This document shows positions 1 through 8,016 of a stretch of DNA of 34,563 nt, one piece after another. Within the stretch, counting starts at the first letter, position 1. Each line of letters opens with the position of its first letter. The DNA is from a virus. Location of the stretch: the IMG/VR virus record IMGVR_UViG_3300042879_000337, positions 1 to 34,563 of that record; one strand, given 5' to 3'. A model generated the notes under the pieces. The model ran no database searches. It had not been told where the DNA came from and saw only the letters and a program-made list of their open reading frames with translations. The position numbers and the translations under genes were made by a program.

Positions 1-1
1 G

Positions 2-1189
2 CAGATGGCAGAGGCTCGTGCTCTGCAGTTTGCTCAGATGTCACCACAGCAGCAGATGCAATACAACATTTACCGGAATGTTAATCGTTTAGGTCGTGGT
101 GCTGCCAGTCTGTTAGGTGCTGATGTCCAAGATCCTGCCATGCGTAAGGCTTCTCAGATTCGTCAGCTGGCTTCTCAGTTCAATACGAATACTCCTGAAG
201 GAATGATGGAGTTTGCTGGTGCTCTGAGGCAGATCGATCCTCAGTTGGCTATGCAGGCTGCTCAGCAGGCTCAGGCTATGGCTTTTCAAGCGGAAAGAAT
301 TGAGACACAGAAAGCTCAAACAGGTCAAGCACGAGCAACCGAAGCTAAAACTTTATTAGGCGTACAACGGGAAGAAAATCTTCGTCAAGCTTTGTCTCAG
401 CTTCCTCCTGATGCCTCTGATAAGGATATTGAAACAGTCGTTCGTAGGTTTGGTGATGCAGATAAAATATTTGCTTCTCTGGAGCGTAGGCAGAAAGCTG
501 AAGCAGATCGTCAAGCTAAGGCAGAACTAGAGCGTGAGAAATTAGAAGCTAGAGAACGTGAGAATGAGCGTGACCGAGAATTTAAACGACAAATCGATGC
601 TGCCAGTGCAGGTGCTCGTTCAGCTCTGACAGGGGTTCAACGTGAGCTTGCTCAGGCTCGTTTAGATGATATAAAAGCTAAACAAGAAGATAAAGCAGAA
701 AAGAAAGCTGCAGGACAACAAGCAGCTTTGACTCACGCAACTAAAGTTATTGGCGATGTCGCTGATGCTGCTAGTTTAGTTGGTGGAATGACTACGGGTT
801 TAGTGGGTAAAGCTCAATCTTTTGTTCCCGGAACAGATGCTTTCAATCTGAATCAACGGCTTTTGACAATCAAAGCTAACCTTGGTTTTGATCGTCTTCA
901 GCAGATGCGTGATGCCAGTCCCACAGGTGGTGCTTTAGGTCAGGTTGCTGTTCAGGAATTAAATGCCCTGCAAGCAACTGTAGGGTCTTTGGAGCTTGGT
1001 CAGGATCGTAAAGAACTGAGTAAAAATTTGAATAAGATTGAACATCATTATTCTAACTGGATTCGGACAACCAGAGGTGAACAGCCTATCTCTTTTGAAG
1101 AATTCATGAAGTCTAAAGAACCTCCTAAAGCTGCTCCGATGCAGGCTCCAGCGGCAGGAACAGGTCAATGGTCGATTCGCCCACGATAA
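2..1189 (+). CDS. Internal virion (ejection-type) protein, 5' end cut by window start
   Basis: Open from the first bases; the reading frame is already coding at position 2, and the intact N-terminus is present at the other end of the window (start 34257), so this is the body of that gene and the ATG at 5 is internal. The protein is Gln/Ala-rich near the N-terminus, then has a long Lys/Glu/Arg-rich stretch (roughly residues 90-240 from position 5) that should form a coiled coil, followed by a less charged C-terminal part. No enzymatic motif is visible. It lies between an Ala/Gln-rich virion protein and a second large structural protein, just before lysis genes, where T7-like phages carry internal core/ejection proteins. 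That role is inferred from context, not homology. Confidence 0.75.
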   Translation, partial: QMAEARALQFAQMSPQQQMQYNIYRNVNRLGRGAASLLGADVQDPAMRKASQIRQLASQFNTNTPEGMMEFAGALRQIDPQLAMQAAQQAQAMAFQAERIETQKAQTGQARATEAKTLLGVQREENLRQALSQLPPDASDKDIETVVRRFGDADKIFASLERRQKAEADRQAKAELEREKLEARERENERDREFKRQIDAASAGARSALTGVQRELAQARLDDIKAKQEDKAEKKAAGQQAALTHATKVIGDVADAASLVGGMTTGLVGKAQSFVPGTDAFNLNQRLLTIKANLGFDRLQQMRDASPTGGALGQVAVQELNALQATVGSLELGQDRKELSKNLNKIEHHYSNWIRTTRGEQPISFEEFMKSKEPPKAAPMQAPAAGTGQWSIRPR

Positions 1190-1201
1190 TAAGGAAATAA
1201 C

Positions 1202-2698
1202 ATGGCTACTTATGTTGTGACTGCCCCTGATGGAAAAGAGTACGAAGTTACTGCGCCTGAAGGAGCAACTCAAGAGCAAATTCTTGCATATGTGCAACAG
1301 AACTATGCTCAAGCAGCACAGCCTCAACCACGTACCGTAGGTCAAGACATAGCTCGTCAAGTGGGTCTTACGGCTCGTGCAGGTATTACAGGATTAACTG
1401 CTATTCCTGCTATGATGGCTGATCCTGTAGCCGCTGCTATCAATCAAGCAGCAGGAAGACAGGTCATGGCTTTACCTAGTCAAGGCATTCAAACTTTGAT
1501 GACAGCGGCGGGATTACCTGAGCCTGAAGGTAGTTTAGAGAGGGCTGTTCAAACAGGCACGGCAGCTATGGCTGGCCTTCCTCCACAGGTAGCACTTGCA
1601 AAAGGAACACCTGCCTTAGCTCCTTTAACTCAAAATTTACTTCCTCAGACTGCCGCTGCTGCTGCTGGTGGTACAGCTGCTCAGCTTGCTTCAGAGGCCG
1701 TTCAAGAGGCGACAGAAAATCCTATTGCTTCTGTTATCGCAGGTCTTGCTGCTGGAACCGTGGCAGGAGCTGCTGCTGGTAAAACTGCAGGAGCCGCCAC
1801 AGCCAAACGTGAGCCTTTAGTCACTCTTGATGAGATTAAGAAGAGAGCACAGCGTTCCTATGCTAATATGGAACAACAAGGTGTTTTTATAAAACCTAAA
1901 AGTGTTTTAGATAGTTTTAATAATATTGAAGCTAAACTGGTAAAAGATAACTTTAATCCTAAACTTGATGACCATAAGCCGGTTGCTCAAGTGTTGGAAC
2001 AAGTTAGAGATATGATAGGCACACAGCGGGTATCTTTTCCTAAACTAGAACAGATGCGCTCTGCTTTGAATGATCTTAAAACCAGTAAAACACCAGCTAC
2101 TAGAAAATATGCCGGTCAAGCAGTCGCTGAATTAGATACTTATATTTCTAATTTATCAGGAAAAGATGTCCTAGCTGGTAAGGGTTCTTTAGGTGACGCA
2201 GTTAAATCTGTACAAGATGCTCGTAAGGATTGGCGTAATCTTTCTCGTGCTACTGTCTTAGAAGATGCTCTTAATGTTGCCGAAGCTAAGGCCTTAGATC
2301 CGAAAGCATCTGAAGGAGAGTTAATCCGCAGGCAATTAATTAATCTGGCTGGAAGTAAAGATAAAATGCGTTTCTTTACAGAGCGTGAAAAGAATGCAAT
2401 TAAGAGTGTGGCATCTGGCCCTATGGCAGATCCTTTACTGTCTTTACTTGCTAGGTTTAATCCTGAGCGGAGTCAACTCGTAACAGCAGGAACAGCCTTT
2501 GCAGCAGGTACAAATCCTGCTCTGGCTGCAACTGTTAGTGGGGCTGGTTTTGCAGCAGATAAACTACAAAGTGCTTTACGGCAACGATCTATTAATAGAC
2601 TTATTTCAGACGTAGCTACAGGCAGGCTTCCAGAAGTCCCTCCTAACATGGCGTGGAGAGGTATGCTATCTGGTTTAATGACAACTCCGGAGGAATGA
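1202..2698 (+). CDS. Large virion protein, probable internal/ejection protein
   Basis: 498 aa, ATG preceded by AAGGAAATAAC. The first ~30 residues (YVVTAPDGKEYEVTAPEGAT then EQILAYV) form a short segment that recurs at the N-terminus of many phage internal virion proteins. Residues ~45-200 are Ala/Gly-rich with several weakly hydrophobic stretches that could be membrane-active, followed by a helical, charged middle (about 205-400) and another Ala-rich hydrophobic patch near 425-450. No lysozyme or transglycosylase motif was seen. It lies directly downstream of a coiled-coil virion protein and upstream of the holin. I infer an ejectosome/internal virion role; the exact function is unknown. Confidence 0.7.
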   Translation: MATYVVTAPDGKEYEVTAPEGATQEQILAYVQQNYAQAAQPQPRTVGQDIARQVGLTARAGITGLTAIPAMMADPVAAAINQAAGRQVMALPSQGIQTLMTAAGLPEPEGSLERAVQTGTAAMAGLPPQVALAKGTPALAPLTQNLLPQTAAAAAGGTAAQLASEAVQEATENPIASVIAGLAAGTVAGAAAGKTAGAATAKREPLVTLDEIKKRAQRSYANMEQQGVFIKPKSVLDSFNNIEAKLVKDNFNPKLDDHKPVAQVLEQVRDMIGTQRVSFPKLEQMRSALNDLKTSKTPATRKYAGQAVAELDTYISNLSGKDVLAGKGSLGDAVKSVQDARKDWRNLSRATVLEDALNVAEAKALDPKASEGELIRRQLINLAGSKDKMRFFTEREKNAIKSVASGPMADPLLSLLARFNPERSQLVTAGTAFAAGTNPALAATVSGAGFAADKLQSALRQRSINRLISDVATGRLPEVPPNMAWRGMLSGLMTTPEE

Positions 2699-2702
2699 TA
2701 AG

Positions 2703-2897
2703 ATGTCTTTATCGCAATCAACTACAGAGACTGCCTCTGGGATGGTCACTAAAGCAGCAGCGCCTGTGACTGTCTCTCTTGCAACAGTAGCTGGTTATCA
2801 GGTTTCTGATATTATCCTCTGGACTACGTTGTTCTACACAGTCTTGATGATCGGTCATAAACTATATGTCATCTACAAGGATGTAATGGGTAAATAA
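2703..2897 (+). CDS. Putative holin
   Basis: 64 aa with one clear transmembrane helix (about residues 33-55, VSDIILWTTLFYTVLMIGHK) and a moderately hydrophobic Val/Ala/Thr segment before it (about 20-32). The short C-terminus is basic (HKLYVIYKDVMGK). Size, topology and position immediately upstream of an endolysin fit a small phage holin that permeabilises the inner membrane. The stop codon overlaps the endolysin start (TAATG), implying translational coupling. The preceding stop is 6 nt upstream; GGAGG at about 2689-2693 serves as ribosome site. Confidence 0.75.
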   Translation: MSLSQSTTETASGMVTKAAAPVTVSLATVAGYQVSDIILWTTLFYTVLMIGHKLYVIYKDVMGK

Positions 2898-3361
2898 TGA
2901 TGAACAGGATAGCCCCGGCATCTTTAGTTCTTACAGCAGCTACTCTGGTAGGTATAGCCGTAGAAGAAGGCTTTGTAGGCACTGCTTATACTCCAGTTAA
3001 AGGCGATGTACCTACTATAGGTTTCGGGACTACCTCTGGAGTTAAGCAGGGAGATAAAATAACCCCGGAAAGGGCGCTAGTAAAACTACTCGATGATGCT
3101 AGTAAATTTACTCAGGCAGTTAAGACTTGTGCTCCAGTACCTATGTATCAGTACGAGTTTGATGCTTATGTGTCTCTCACGTACAATATTGGCCCCACTG
3201 CTTTTTGTAATTCTACTCTGGTTAAGAAGCTCCTAGCTTATGATTATGAAGCAGCTTGCAAAGAGATCCTCAAGTGGGATCACTTCAAAGGCAAGCCTCT
3301 GAAGGGACTGACACTACGGAGACAGAGGGAATATAACCTCTGTATAGGTAAGCATGAATAG
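2897..3361 (+). CDS. SAR endolysin (lysozyme, GH24-type muramidase)
   Basis: 154 aa. The N-terminus has a weakly hydrophobic Ala/Gly/Ser/Thr/Val-rich segment (residues ~6-22) typical of a signal-arrest-release anchor, followed at once by the catalytic region EEGFVGTAY and GDVPTIGFGTT (E24, D37, T40). The remainder (YNIGPTAFCNSTLVKKL, then WDHFKGKPLKGLTLRR) matches the lysozyme fold of lambdoid/P22-like endolysins; this variant with GDVPTIGFGTT is common in phages of Burkholderiales. It degrades peptidoglycan after release from the membrane. The Asp is four residues later than in T4 lysozyme spacing (E-x8-D). Two adjacent ATGs (2897, 2900) are possible starts. It overlaps both the holin and the Rz gene. 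Confidence 0.88.
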   Translation: MMNRIAPASLVLTAATLVGIAVEEGFVGTAYTPVKGDVPTIGFGTTSGVKQGDKITPERALVKLLDDASKFTQAVKTCAPVPMYQYEFDAYVSLTYNIGPTAFCNSTLVKKLLAYDYEAACKEILKWDHFKGKPLKGLTLRRQREYNLCIGKHE

Positions 3362-3794
3362 AATCATTATTGCCTTGGTTATATACATAGCCTCCGTAGC
3401 CCTCTCTGGATGGTATTTCTACGGAGTAGGTAGAGACAAGGAAGCTAAGAAGTTTTCCGAGTATAGAGAAGCTCAAAAAGCTTTGGTATTACAACTACAG
3501 AAGGACAATCAAGATAAGATTGTGTCTTTACAAAAGGACAAAGAGAATGCTATTAAGAATCTTAATAAGCGTCATGCTTCTATCGTTGACAGCCTGCGCC
3601 AGCGTCCAGAAAGACCATCCATTGCCACCCCTCAAGCCCCTAGTGCTGCCCTTGTCTGCACAGGAGCAGGAAGCACTGGAGACAAACTTTATAGAGAGGA
3701 TGCAGAGTTTCTTATCGGGGAAGCTACCCGAGCAGAAGTCCTTAGACAAGCCTTAAAAGCTTGCAGAGCACAATTAGAATCTACAAATAATTAA
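3354..3794 (+). CDS. Rz-like inner-membrane spanin
   Basis: 146 aa, starting 8 nt inside the end of the endolysin gene. Residues ~4-22 form an N-terminal membrane anchor, followed by a charged coiled-coil periplasmic domain (about 28-85, rich in Lys/Gln/Glu/Asp) and a Pro-containing linker. This is the standard architecture of an i-spanin, which with the outer-membrane lipoprotein Rz1 fuses the two membranes in the last step of lysis. A lipoprotein ORF is nested in the +1 frame (3547-3756), which strongly supports the call. It is the last gene of the rightward unit, ending at a terminator hairpin. Confidence 0.85.
   Translation: MNRIIIALVIYIASVALSGWYFYGVGRDKEAKKFSEYREAQKALVLQLQKDNQDKIVSLQKDKENAIKNLNKRHASIVDSLRQRPERPSIATPQAPSAALVCTGAGSTGDKLYREDAEFLIGEATRAEVLRQALKACRAQLESTNN
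3547..3756 (+). CDS. Rz1-like outer-membrane spanin lipoprotein, nested in Rz
   Basis: 69 aa in the +1 frame entirely inside the Rz gene. Starting at the ATG at 3547, the product has a basic N-terminus, a hydrophobic h-region (LLRILISVMLLSL) and a lipobox LTAC with Cys near residue 17, then a short Pro-rich mature part (HPLPPLKPLVLPL). An out-of-frame nested lipoprotein with a Pro-rich mature domain is the hallmark of Rz1 o-spanins. An upstream in-frame ATG at 3520 would add residues before the signal peptide and is less likely. It should be lipid-modified, sorted to the outer membrane and paired with Rz. Confidence 0.85.
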   Translation: MLLRILISVMLLSLTACASVQKDHPLPPLKPLVLPLSAQEQEALETNFIERMQSFLSGKLPEQKSLDKP

Positions 3795-3826
3795 GCCCCT
3801 ACAGAGTCTCCTCTGAGGGGCTTTTT
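3794..3826 (+). terminator. Rho-independent terminator at convergence of the two transcription units
   Basis: Immediately after the Rz stop: AGCCCCT (3794-3800) pairs with AGGGGCT (3816-3822), with an inner CAGAG/CTCTG stem and a TCTC loop, followed by TTTT. This ends the rightward (late) transcript; on the opposite strand the T-run is poor, so it is probably weaker against leftward transcription, whose last gene ends at 3831. Confidence 0.85.
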
Positions 3827-3830
3827 GTTG

Positions 3831-4463
3831 CTATTCTTCGCTTACTTCCGTATCCACTACTATTTTCTTAGGTTTAGATTGATTTCTCAGATGCCTATAC
3901 CTACGTTGGATACGCTTACGTGCCTCATCAGCATCAAACCAGAATTCTCTACCTTTCTTGAGTTCTTCCATCTCACGAGGAGTAAGGAAGCCTGTATAGG
4001 CAGTATCCAGTAGCTTATTTAACTGTCTCGTTGCGAAGTCTGTTTGTGACTTGACGTTTGGGACAGTGCCGACACTGCCGTAGTGAGCAGTGTGAAGCAT
4101 AAACTCTGCACTATCAGCAATGAGGCACTGAGGAGCCATGCAAACCAACATAGAGGCAGCAGAATAAGCAGCGCCAATGACCGTAACAGCGACTTCACCT
4201 CGACATCCTTTCATAGCTTCGATAATCTGCCAGATACTGTCTGTCCTACCTCCGTAGGAATTGACAAGCATATTGACAGTATCGTGTTCATTACAGGTAG
4301 CCAAGCATTGAATTACATCTCTGTAGTTCGATGGCTGGATAACGTCATCATCCAAGAAAACAATGTGAGTGTTTATCTCGGTTGTGATTGTCCTTATCAT
4401 GCCATTTTGTTGCTTGGACGGATCTTGCATAACGATCAATTCCTCATCATTAGCTTTCCCCAC
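3831..4463 (-). CDS. ClpP-like serine protease (S14 family)
   Basis: 210 aa from a GTG start at 4463, chosen because AAGGAGG lies 6 nt upstream. The fold signature is clear: VNSYGG oxyanion/handle region (~68-72), GAAYSAASM with nucleophile S104, FMLHTAHYGS with H124, and GREFWFDADEA, where the family usually has Asp the residue here is Glu (E173). The N-terminal ~20 residues are polar and the C-terminal tail is very basic then acidic. Phage ClpP-like proteins are often prohead proteases, but those sit next to portal/capsid genes. This one is the last gene of the leftward replication/metabolism unit, so a different substrate is possible. It is 12 nt from the ribonucleotide reductase gene. Confidence 0.85.
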   Translation of the reverse strand: MGKANDEELIVMQDPSKQQNGMIRTITTEINTHIVFLDDDVIQPSNYRDVIQCLATCNEHDTVNMLVNSYGGRTDSIWQIIEAMKGCRGEVAVTVIGAAYSAASMLVCMAPQCLIADSAEFMLHTAHYGSVGTVPNVKSQTDFATRQLNKLLDTAYTGFLTPREMEELKKGREFWFDADEARKRIQRRYRHLRNQSKPKKIVVDTEVSEE

Positions 4464-4474
4464 TGTCAGCCTCC

Positions 4475-6391
4475 TTAAAAAGCAATTTCACAAGCTCCTG
4501 CGGTACAGGCCAATGTCTGAGTACCCTCTACATTGTCGGTATTCTCAAAGAAACTCTCCCAGTCAATACCAGCAGGCATCTTAGAGGCCAAGTCCTCGTA
4601 TGTGGCAGCATCAATAGTCTCATAAGGAGCTTGTCGATATGTTCCACCATCGTGAGGCAGGAATGACACCCCTGTTACCTCATCGAAGTGCTCCCACACC
4701 CATGCCCCTACAGCAGGCCATTCGTGCTCCTTCACAGAGATCGTTACCGAAGGCTTATGCTCACACCAGTGACGCTGGAAAGCAAGCCACAGACGTAGAT
4801 GCTTGATAGCGTCAATATCGTCCCTGAGCACTGCACCATCACCTACCTTGACAGGGAAACTGAACACGGTAGTGCTGTCAGGCTTCATAAAGCAAGGCTC
4901 TGCAGGAAATCCTTGAGACTTCAGGAAAGCTGTCAGAGGATCTTTGTTATCAGACCTTACACGGCGAATGAAATACTTAGCATGTTGAGGGTGAATGCCA
5001 CTAGCAGTGCCAGTAAGCTGACTGACCGTCCCTTCAGGCTTAACACAGGTGATAGATGCGCTACAATTGATACCAAGATTGCCAGCGTACTCAGAATTAA
5101 CATTAACAGCCACATTTTTAAGCTCCTCAAGTCGTGCAGCTAATCCCTCATCGTCAGGATTGTTCAGCAGTGCATTGTCTAAAATACCTGTCATGGATAC
5201 ACCAAGCAGGCGCTCTTCCTCAGTGTTTGTCTGCCAAATCTTCCGAAGATACGGGAAGTGTGTCAGTGTCGATTGAAAAGTTCCAAGGATCGTTGCCAAG
5301 CGTACCTTATTACGAAGTCGATCCATAGAATCGGTACTACGAACAATAACGCTACTAAGATTACAAAACTGGTAAGGACGTAGGATAATTTCAGAGCAAG
5401 GGTTAGTGCCCCACTCTTTACCAAGTTCTCTGCGTCCATTCTTCGCTGCTTGGAGATCCGAAGCATAGCGATTAAAGATTCCACGCTCTCCCGAATGACT
5501 CTCATAAATGCTGCTCCACTCACGCATGAATTGACCCACAGATGGCTTGACATCGTACACTGCACTGTTGTTAGCCAGAGCACGTTGACCATTACCATCC
5601 CACCAGTTACCTGCCTTAGCATGAGCCATACGATCATCGCTAAGATCAGACAAGCTAATCATCGCAGACCTACGGACTCCTCCCACAACCACAACTTCTC
5701 CAATTTTGCAAAGGATGTCGTGAGCTTCAAGACTCGTAAGTTTACGACCAGCTGCACCTTTGAACTTTCCGACCACATACTTAAAGAGTTCAACAAGCGG
5801 TTCAGGCCCGGATGCTCGCCCTCCAAATGTCTTTAGCCGTGTTCCCGCAGGACGGACAGCAGATACGTCCCACTTTGGAATTTCGCCTGCATATAACAAG
5901 GCAACAACTTGTCGGAGAGCCTTTGCCCAGCCTTCTTTGGAGTCTTTAACGACAACCACAGTGCCAGAATCGAACAACTGACACGGGATTTCAGGGAGTT
6001 TGTTGACATATTTTTGCTCCACACTAAAACCTACACCTGTCCCACAAAGCAGAATATACATAGCCTCATCGAATGCCTTGACATCATCAATAGGCAGATA
6101 TGAGCAGTTAAACCCTGCAATATTCTGACGATCAAGGGCTTCCCCTGCAGTCATAATAGCCCTCATAGAAGGCATGACTTCAAGGTTATTAATCGCTGTG
6201 TAAAGCTCTTGGTAAAGATCATCAGACAAGTTATAGTTGAACTTGGTACTCAGGTGCTTACGCATGAAGTCCATGTACCGTTCTGTTGTCTCGTTCCAGT
6301 GCTCCCTACGACCCTTATCGTCCAAGTATCGAGAATATCGACTCTTGGCAATGTATGTCTGATATGGAGTCATCGTATTAGAAGTAGTCAT
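4475..6391 (-). CDS. nrdJ: Adenosylcobalamin-dependent (class II) ribonucleoside-triphosphate reductase
   Basis: 638 aa. The N-terminus (KSRYSRYLDDKGRRE) matches monomeric B12-dependent RTPRs. Cysteines fit the Lactobacillus leichmannii enzyme: C96 in FNCSYLP and C343 in FCNLSSV (redox pair), C332 in NPCSEI (thiyl radical, with N330 and E334), and a C-terminal C629-x4-C634 pair that would reduce the active site. It reduces NTPs to dNTPs for phage DNA synthesis without oxygen dependence but needs host or scavenged B12. It is shorter than the ~740-aa L. leichmannii protein. It starts 14 nt inside the preceding 54-aa gene and works together with ThyX and MazG-like proteins encoded upstream in the same unit. 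Confidence 0.93.
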   Translation of the reverse strand: MTTSNTMTPYQTYIAKSRYSRYLDDKGRREHWNETTERYMDFMRKHLSTKFNYNLSDDLYQELYTAINNLEVMPSMRAIMTAGEALDRQNIAGFNCSYLPIDDVKAFDEAMYILLCGTGVGFSVEQKYVNKLPEIPCQLFDSGTVVVVKDSKEGWAKALRQVVALLYAGEIPKWDVSAVRPAGTRLKTFGGRASGPEPLVELFKYVVGKFKGAAGRKLTSLEAHDILCKIGEVVVVGGVRRSAMISLSDLSDDRMAHAKAGNWWDGNGQRALANNSAVYDVKPSVGQFMREWSSIYESHSGERGIFNRYASDLQAAKNGRRELGKEWGTNPCSEIILRPYQFCNLSSVIVRSTDSMDRLRNKVRLATILGTFQSTLTHFPYLRKIWQTNTEEERLLGVSMTGILDNALLNNPDDEGLAARLEELKNVAVNVNSEYAGNLGINCSASITCVKPEGTVSQLTGTASGIHPQHAKYFIRRVRSDNKDPLTAFLKSQGFPAEPCFMKPDSTTVFSFPVKVGDGAVLRDDIDAIKHLRLWLAFQRHWCEHKPSVTISVKEHEWPAVGAWVWEHFDEVTGVSFLPHDGGTYRQAPYETIDAATYEDLASKMPAGIDWESFFENTDNVEGTQTLACTAGACEIAF

Positions 6392-6542
6392 TGATTTCCT
6401 TTTCTAGTTTATCTTGTTTGTCTTCTATCAAATCTTCGAAACGCTCGACAAGTTCATCACTGTGGATGTTTAATAACTCCAGCAATGTGATCTCATCGAG
6501 CATTGAAAGTCTCTCTTTCAGTTCATCAAGAGTGAGACTCAC
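6378..6542 (-). CDS. Small acidic phage protein, GTG start
   Basis: 54 aa starting with GTG at 6542, preceded by GGAGG with a 5-nt spacer; the stop overlaps the start of nrdJ by 14 nt. The sequence (fMSLTLDELKERLSMLDEIT, then LLELLNIHSDELVERFEDLI) is amphipathic, helical and acidic, and resembles a short protein that recurs in many unrelated tailed phages. The function is not known to me. It may matter for coupling translation into nrdJ. Confidence 0.75.
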   Translation of the reverse strand: MSLTLDELKERLSMLDEITLLELLNIHSDELVERFEDLIEDKQDKLEKEINDYF

Positions 6543-6578
6543 CGCAGCCTCCAAGAGGCGAGAATATCTATAATATGC

Positions 6579-6980
6579 TCACTTCGTTGCGCCATGTTTA
6601 TCAATCTCCCTCTGTAGATACCACAGAGCCTTCTTCAGATCCTCCAGAGGCTTACCTTTGTGCTGGTGTCTAGCGATGTACTTGACTGCATTGGCAAGCC
6701 TGAAGTTCAGATTCCAGTCCTCAATGACATCTATAACCTCGTACTTCCCTGTCGTGTAGTGTTTCGGTTTATTGACAATATCCTCACTAGGAGCCTCAAA
6801 CACATCTTCGTATTCCCAGTTCTTGACAGCCTGCGTTAAAGGCTTGAAGTCAGGAATACTGCTGTTGATATAGACATTCCGATCCACAAACTTATTGTAC
6901 CCTTCACAGGTACTGCACGGTGCTGTGTCACGATCCTGCTCCATGTAAAAACACCTGTTACATTTATGTTCTTTTTTCAT
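6579..6980 (-). CDS. DUF3310/SaV-like protein with N-terminal zinc motif (possible nucleotide kinase)
   Basis: 133 aa. Residues 7-25 contain C7-x2-C10 and C22-x2-C25, a likely zinc site. The C-terminal half (VNKPKHYTTGKYEVIDVIED, then AVKYIARHQHKGKPLEDLKKALWYLQREI) is the characteristic DUF3310 region. T7 gp1.7, a dTMP/dGMP kinase, has been linked to this kind of domain, so a role in nucleotide supply fits the neighbours (nrdJ, thyX, mazG-like), but catalysis is not demonstrated by the sequence. Its start overlaps the stop of the upstream exonuclease gene (TAATG). Confidence 0.82.
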   Translation of the reverse strand: MKKEHKCNRCFYMEQDRDTAPCSTCEGYNKFVDRNVYINSSIPDFKPLTQAVKNWEYEDVFEAPSEDIVNKPKHYTTGKYEVIDVIEDWNLNFRLANAVKYIARHQHKGKPLEDLKKALWYLQREIDKHGATK

Positions 6981-7717
6981 TAGATTCCCTTCAGCACTTG
7001 TTCAGGAAGTTTCGTACTTGTTCTCTCGCTGCTCCATGCACCACAGGCATTGCACTGATAACGCTGATACTTTCCTGCTTTGGTCACATTATATCCTCGC
7101 TTGGTCAGCAGTCCAGACCCACAGGTAGGACAGCTCAGAGGTGTCTCATCGTGCACAGCCTTACTAGGATGGTTCTTGATCCAAGGTAGAAACTCGTAGT
7201 AGACCTTCTCAAGGAGCACCACATCCTGCTTGTTGTAGGCTTCCATACGCTTCCAAGCATCGAGATCCTTGTTCATGCACTTGACCCACAGCTCAAAGCC
7301 CTCATGTCCTTCCTTCTGACCTACACCCAAAGCCCTGCCAACATAGTCTAGCTTGTTGCTTGGGAACCTGAATTGTTGTCTAGCTGTCTTGAGAAGATCA
7401 ATCTGAGCATACGGAGCAGGAGGAGCCAACTTAGCCAGCAAGAATTCCTTGTTCAGCGTAGGGATATCAAACCTGCTTCCGTTGTAGTGTACCACAGCAT
7501 CAGACTGTTCAAGCAGCTTATGGATCTGTCGGAGCATCTTCTTGTGACCATCAAGGATCGAAGAGAACATGACTTCATCTTCACCTAGCCACTTAGCTGC
7601 CCAACAAAGCATCTTGCTACTATCTACGATCTGACTGATACTGATGTTCTGTTTAAAAAGCCCCCACACATATGCCGTGTTAGGGGCTGATTCGATGTCC
7701 AACAAAAGAATTTTCAT
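6980..7717 (-). CDS. DnaQ/RNase H-like 3'-5' exonuclease with C-terminal zinc ribbon
   Basis: 245 aa. An RNase H-like exonuclease domain spans about residues 1-180: DIES (D7, E9), HYNGSRFDIP (Exo II-type) and YNKQDVVLLEKVY (Exo III-type Asp). It is followed by a zinc ribbon, CPTCGSG ... CNACGAW, at about 195-230, likely for nucleic-acid binding. The polymerase of this genome has its own proofreading domain, so this is a separate nuclease, perhaps for DNA repair, end processing or host DNA degradation. It overlaps the upstream gene by 4 nt (ATGA). Confidence 0.8.
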   Translation of the reverse strand: MKILLLDIESAPNTAYVWGLFKQNISISQIVDSSKMLCWAAKWLGEDEVMFSSILDGHKKMLRQIHKLLEQSDAVVHYNGSRFDIPTLNKEFLLAKLAPPAPYAQIDLLKTARQQFRFPSNKLDYVGRALGVGQKEGHEGFELWVKCMNKDLDAWKRMEAYNKQDVVLLEKVYYEFLPWIKNHPSKAVHDETPLSCPTCGSGLLTKRGYNVTKAGKYQRYQCNACGAWSSERTSTKLPEQVLKGI

Positions 7718-8016
7718 TCATCAAGTCCCGGTTTGATTTCCTCGTCTTGTTCATCTTCATCCTCGGGATAAAAATAATGATTGACCCAAGGATCATTCCA
7801 ATTTATTTCAGTATCTGTTGAATACCTAACCCATGCTGGTTCTTGGATGCGAATCTTGTCTTTGATGTTATATTTGTAAAGACTTTCAAGGAACCTGACA
7901 AAATCCTCAAGGACATCAGACCAACGATCAAGTCCTGAAACCTGCAGATAATACCGCTTTCCATCGTAGTCTACATACTCGAAACCAAAATAATCTGTAT
8001 CAAACTTATCGCTCAT
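7714..8016 (-). CDS. Acidic protein of unknown function
   Basis: 100 aa from the ATG at 8016 (MSDKFDTDYFG); a GGAGG 7-8 nt upstream favours this start over the in-frame ATG at 8031. The protein is rich in Tyr, Trp and Asp and ends in a very acidic tail (EDEDEQDEEIKPGLDE). No motif recognised. It lies inside the nucleotide-metabolism cluster and overlaps both neighbours, so it is certainly translated as part of the operon. The acidic aromatic-rich character would be compatible with a DNA-mimic or inhibitor role, but that is only a thought. Confidence 0.7.
   Translation of the reverse strand: MSDKFDTDYFGFEYVDYDGKRYYLQVSGLDRWSDVLEDFVRFLESLYKYNIKDKIRIQEPAWVRYSTDTEINWNDPWVNHYFYPEDEDEQDEEIKPGLDE

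Noticed and set aside
5049-5981. Several plus-strand frames within nrdJ
   Set aside because: All overlap the well-supported reductase gene and show no motif or ribosome site.
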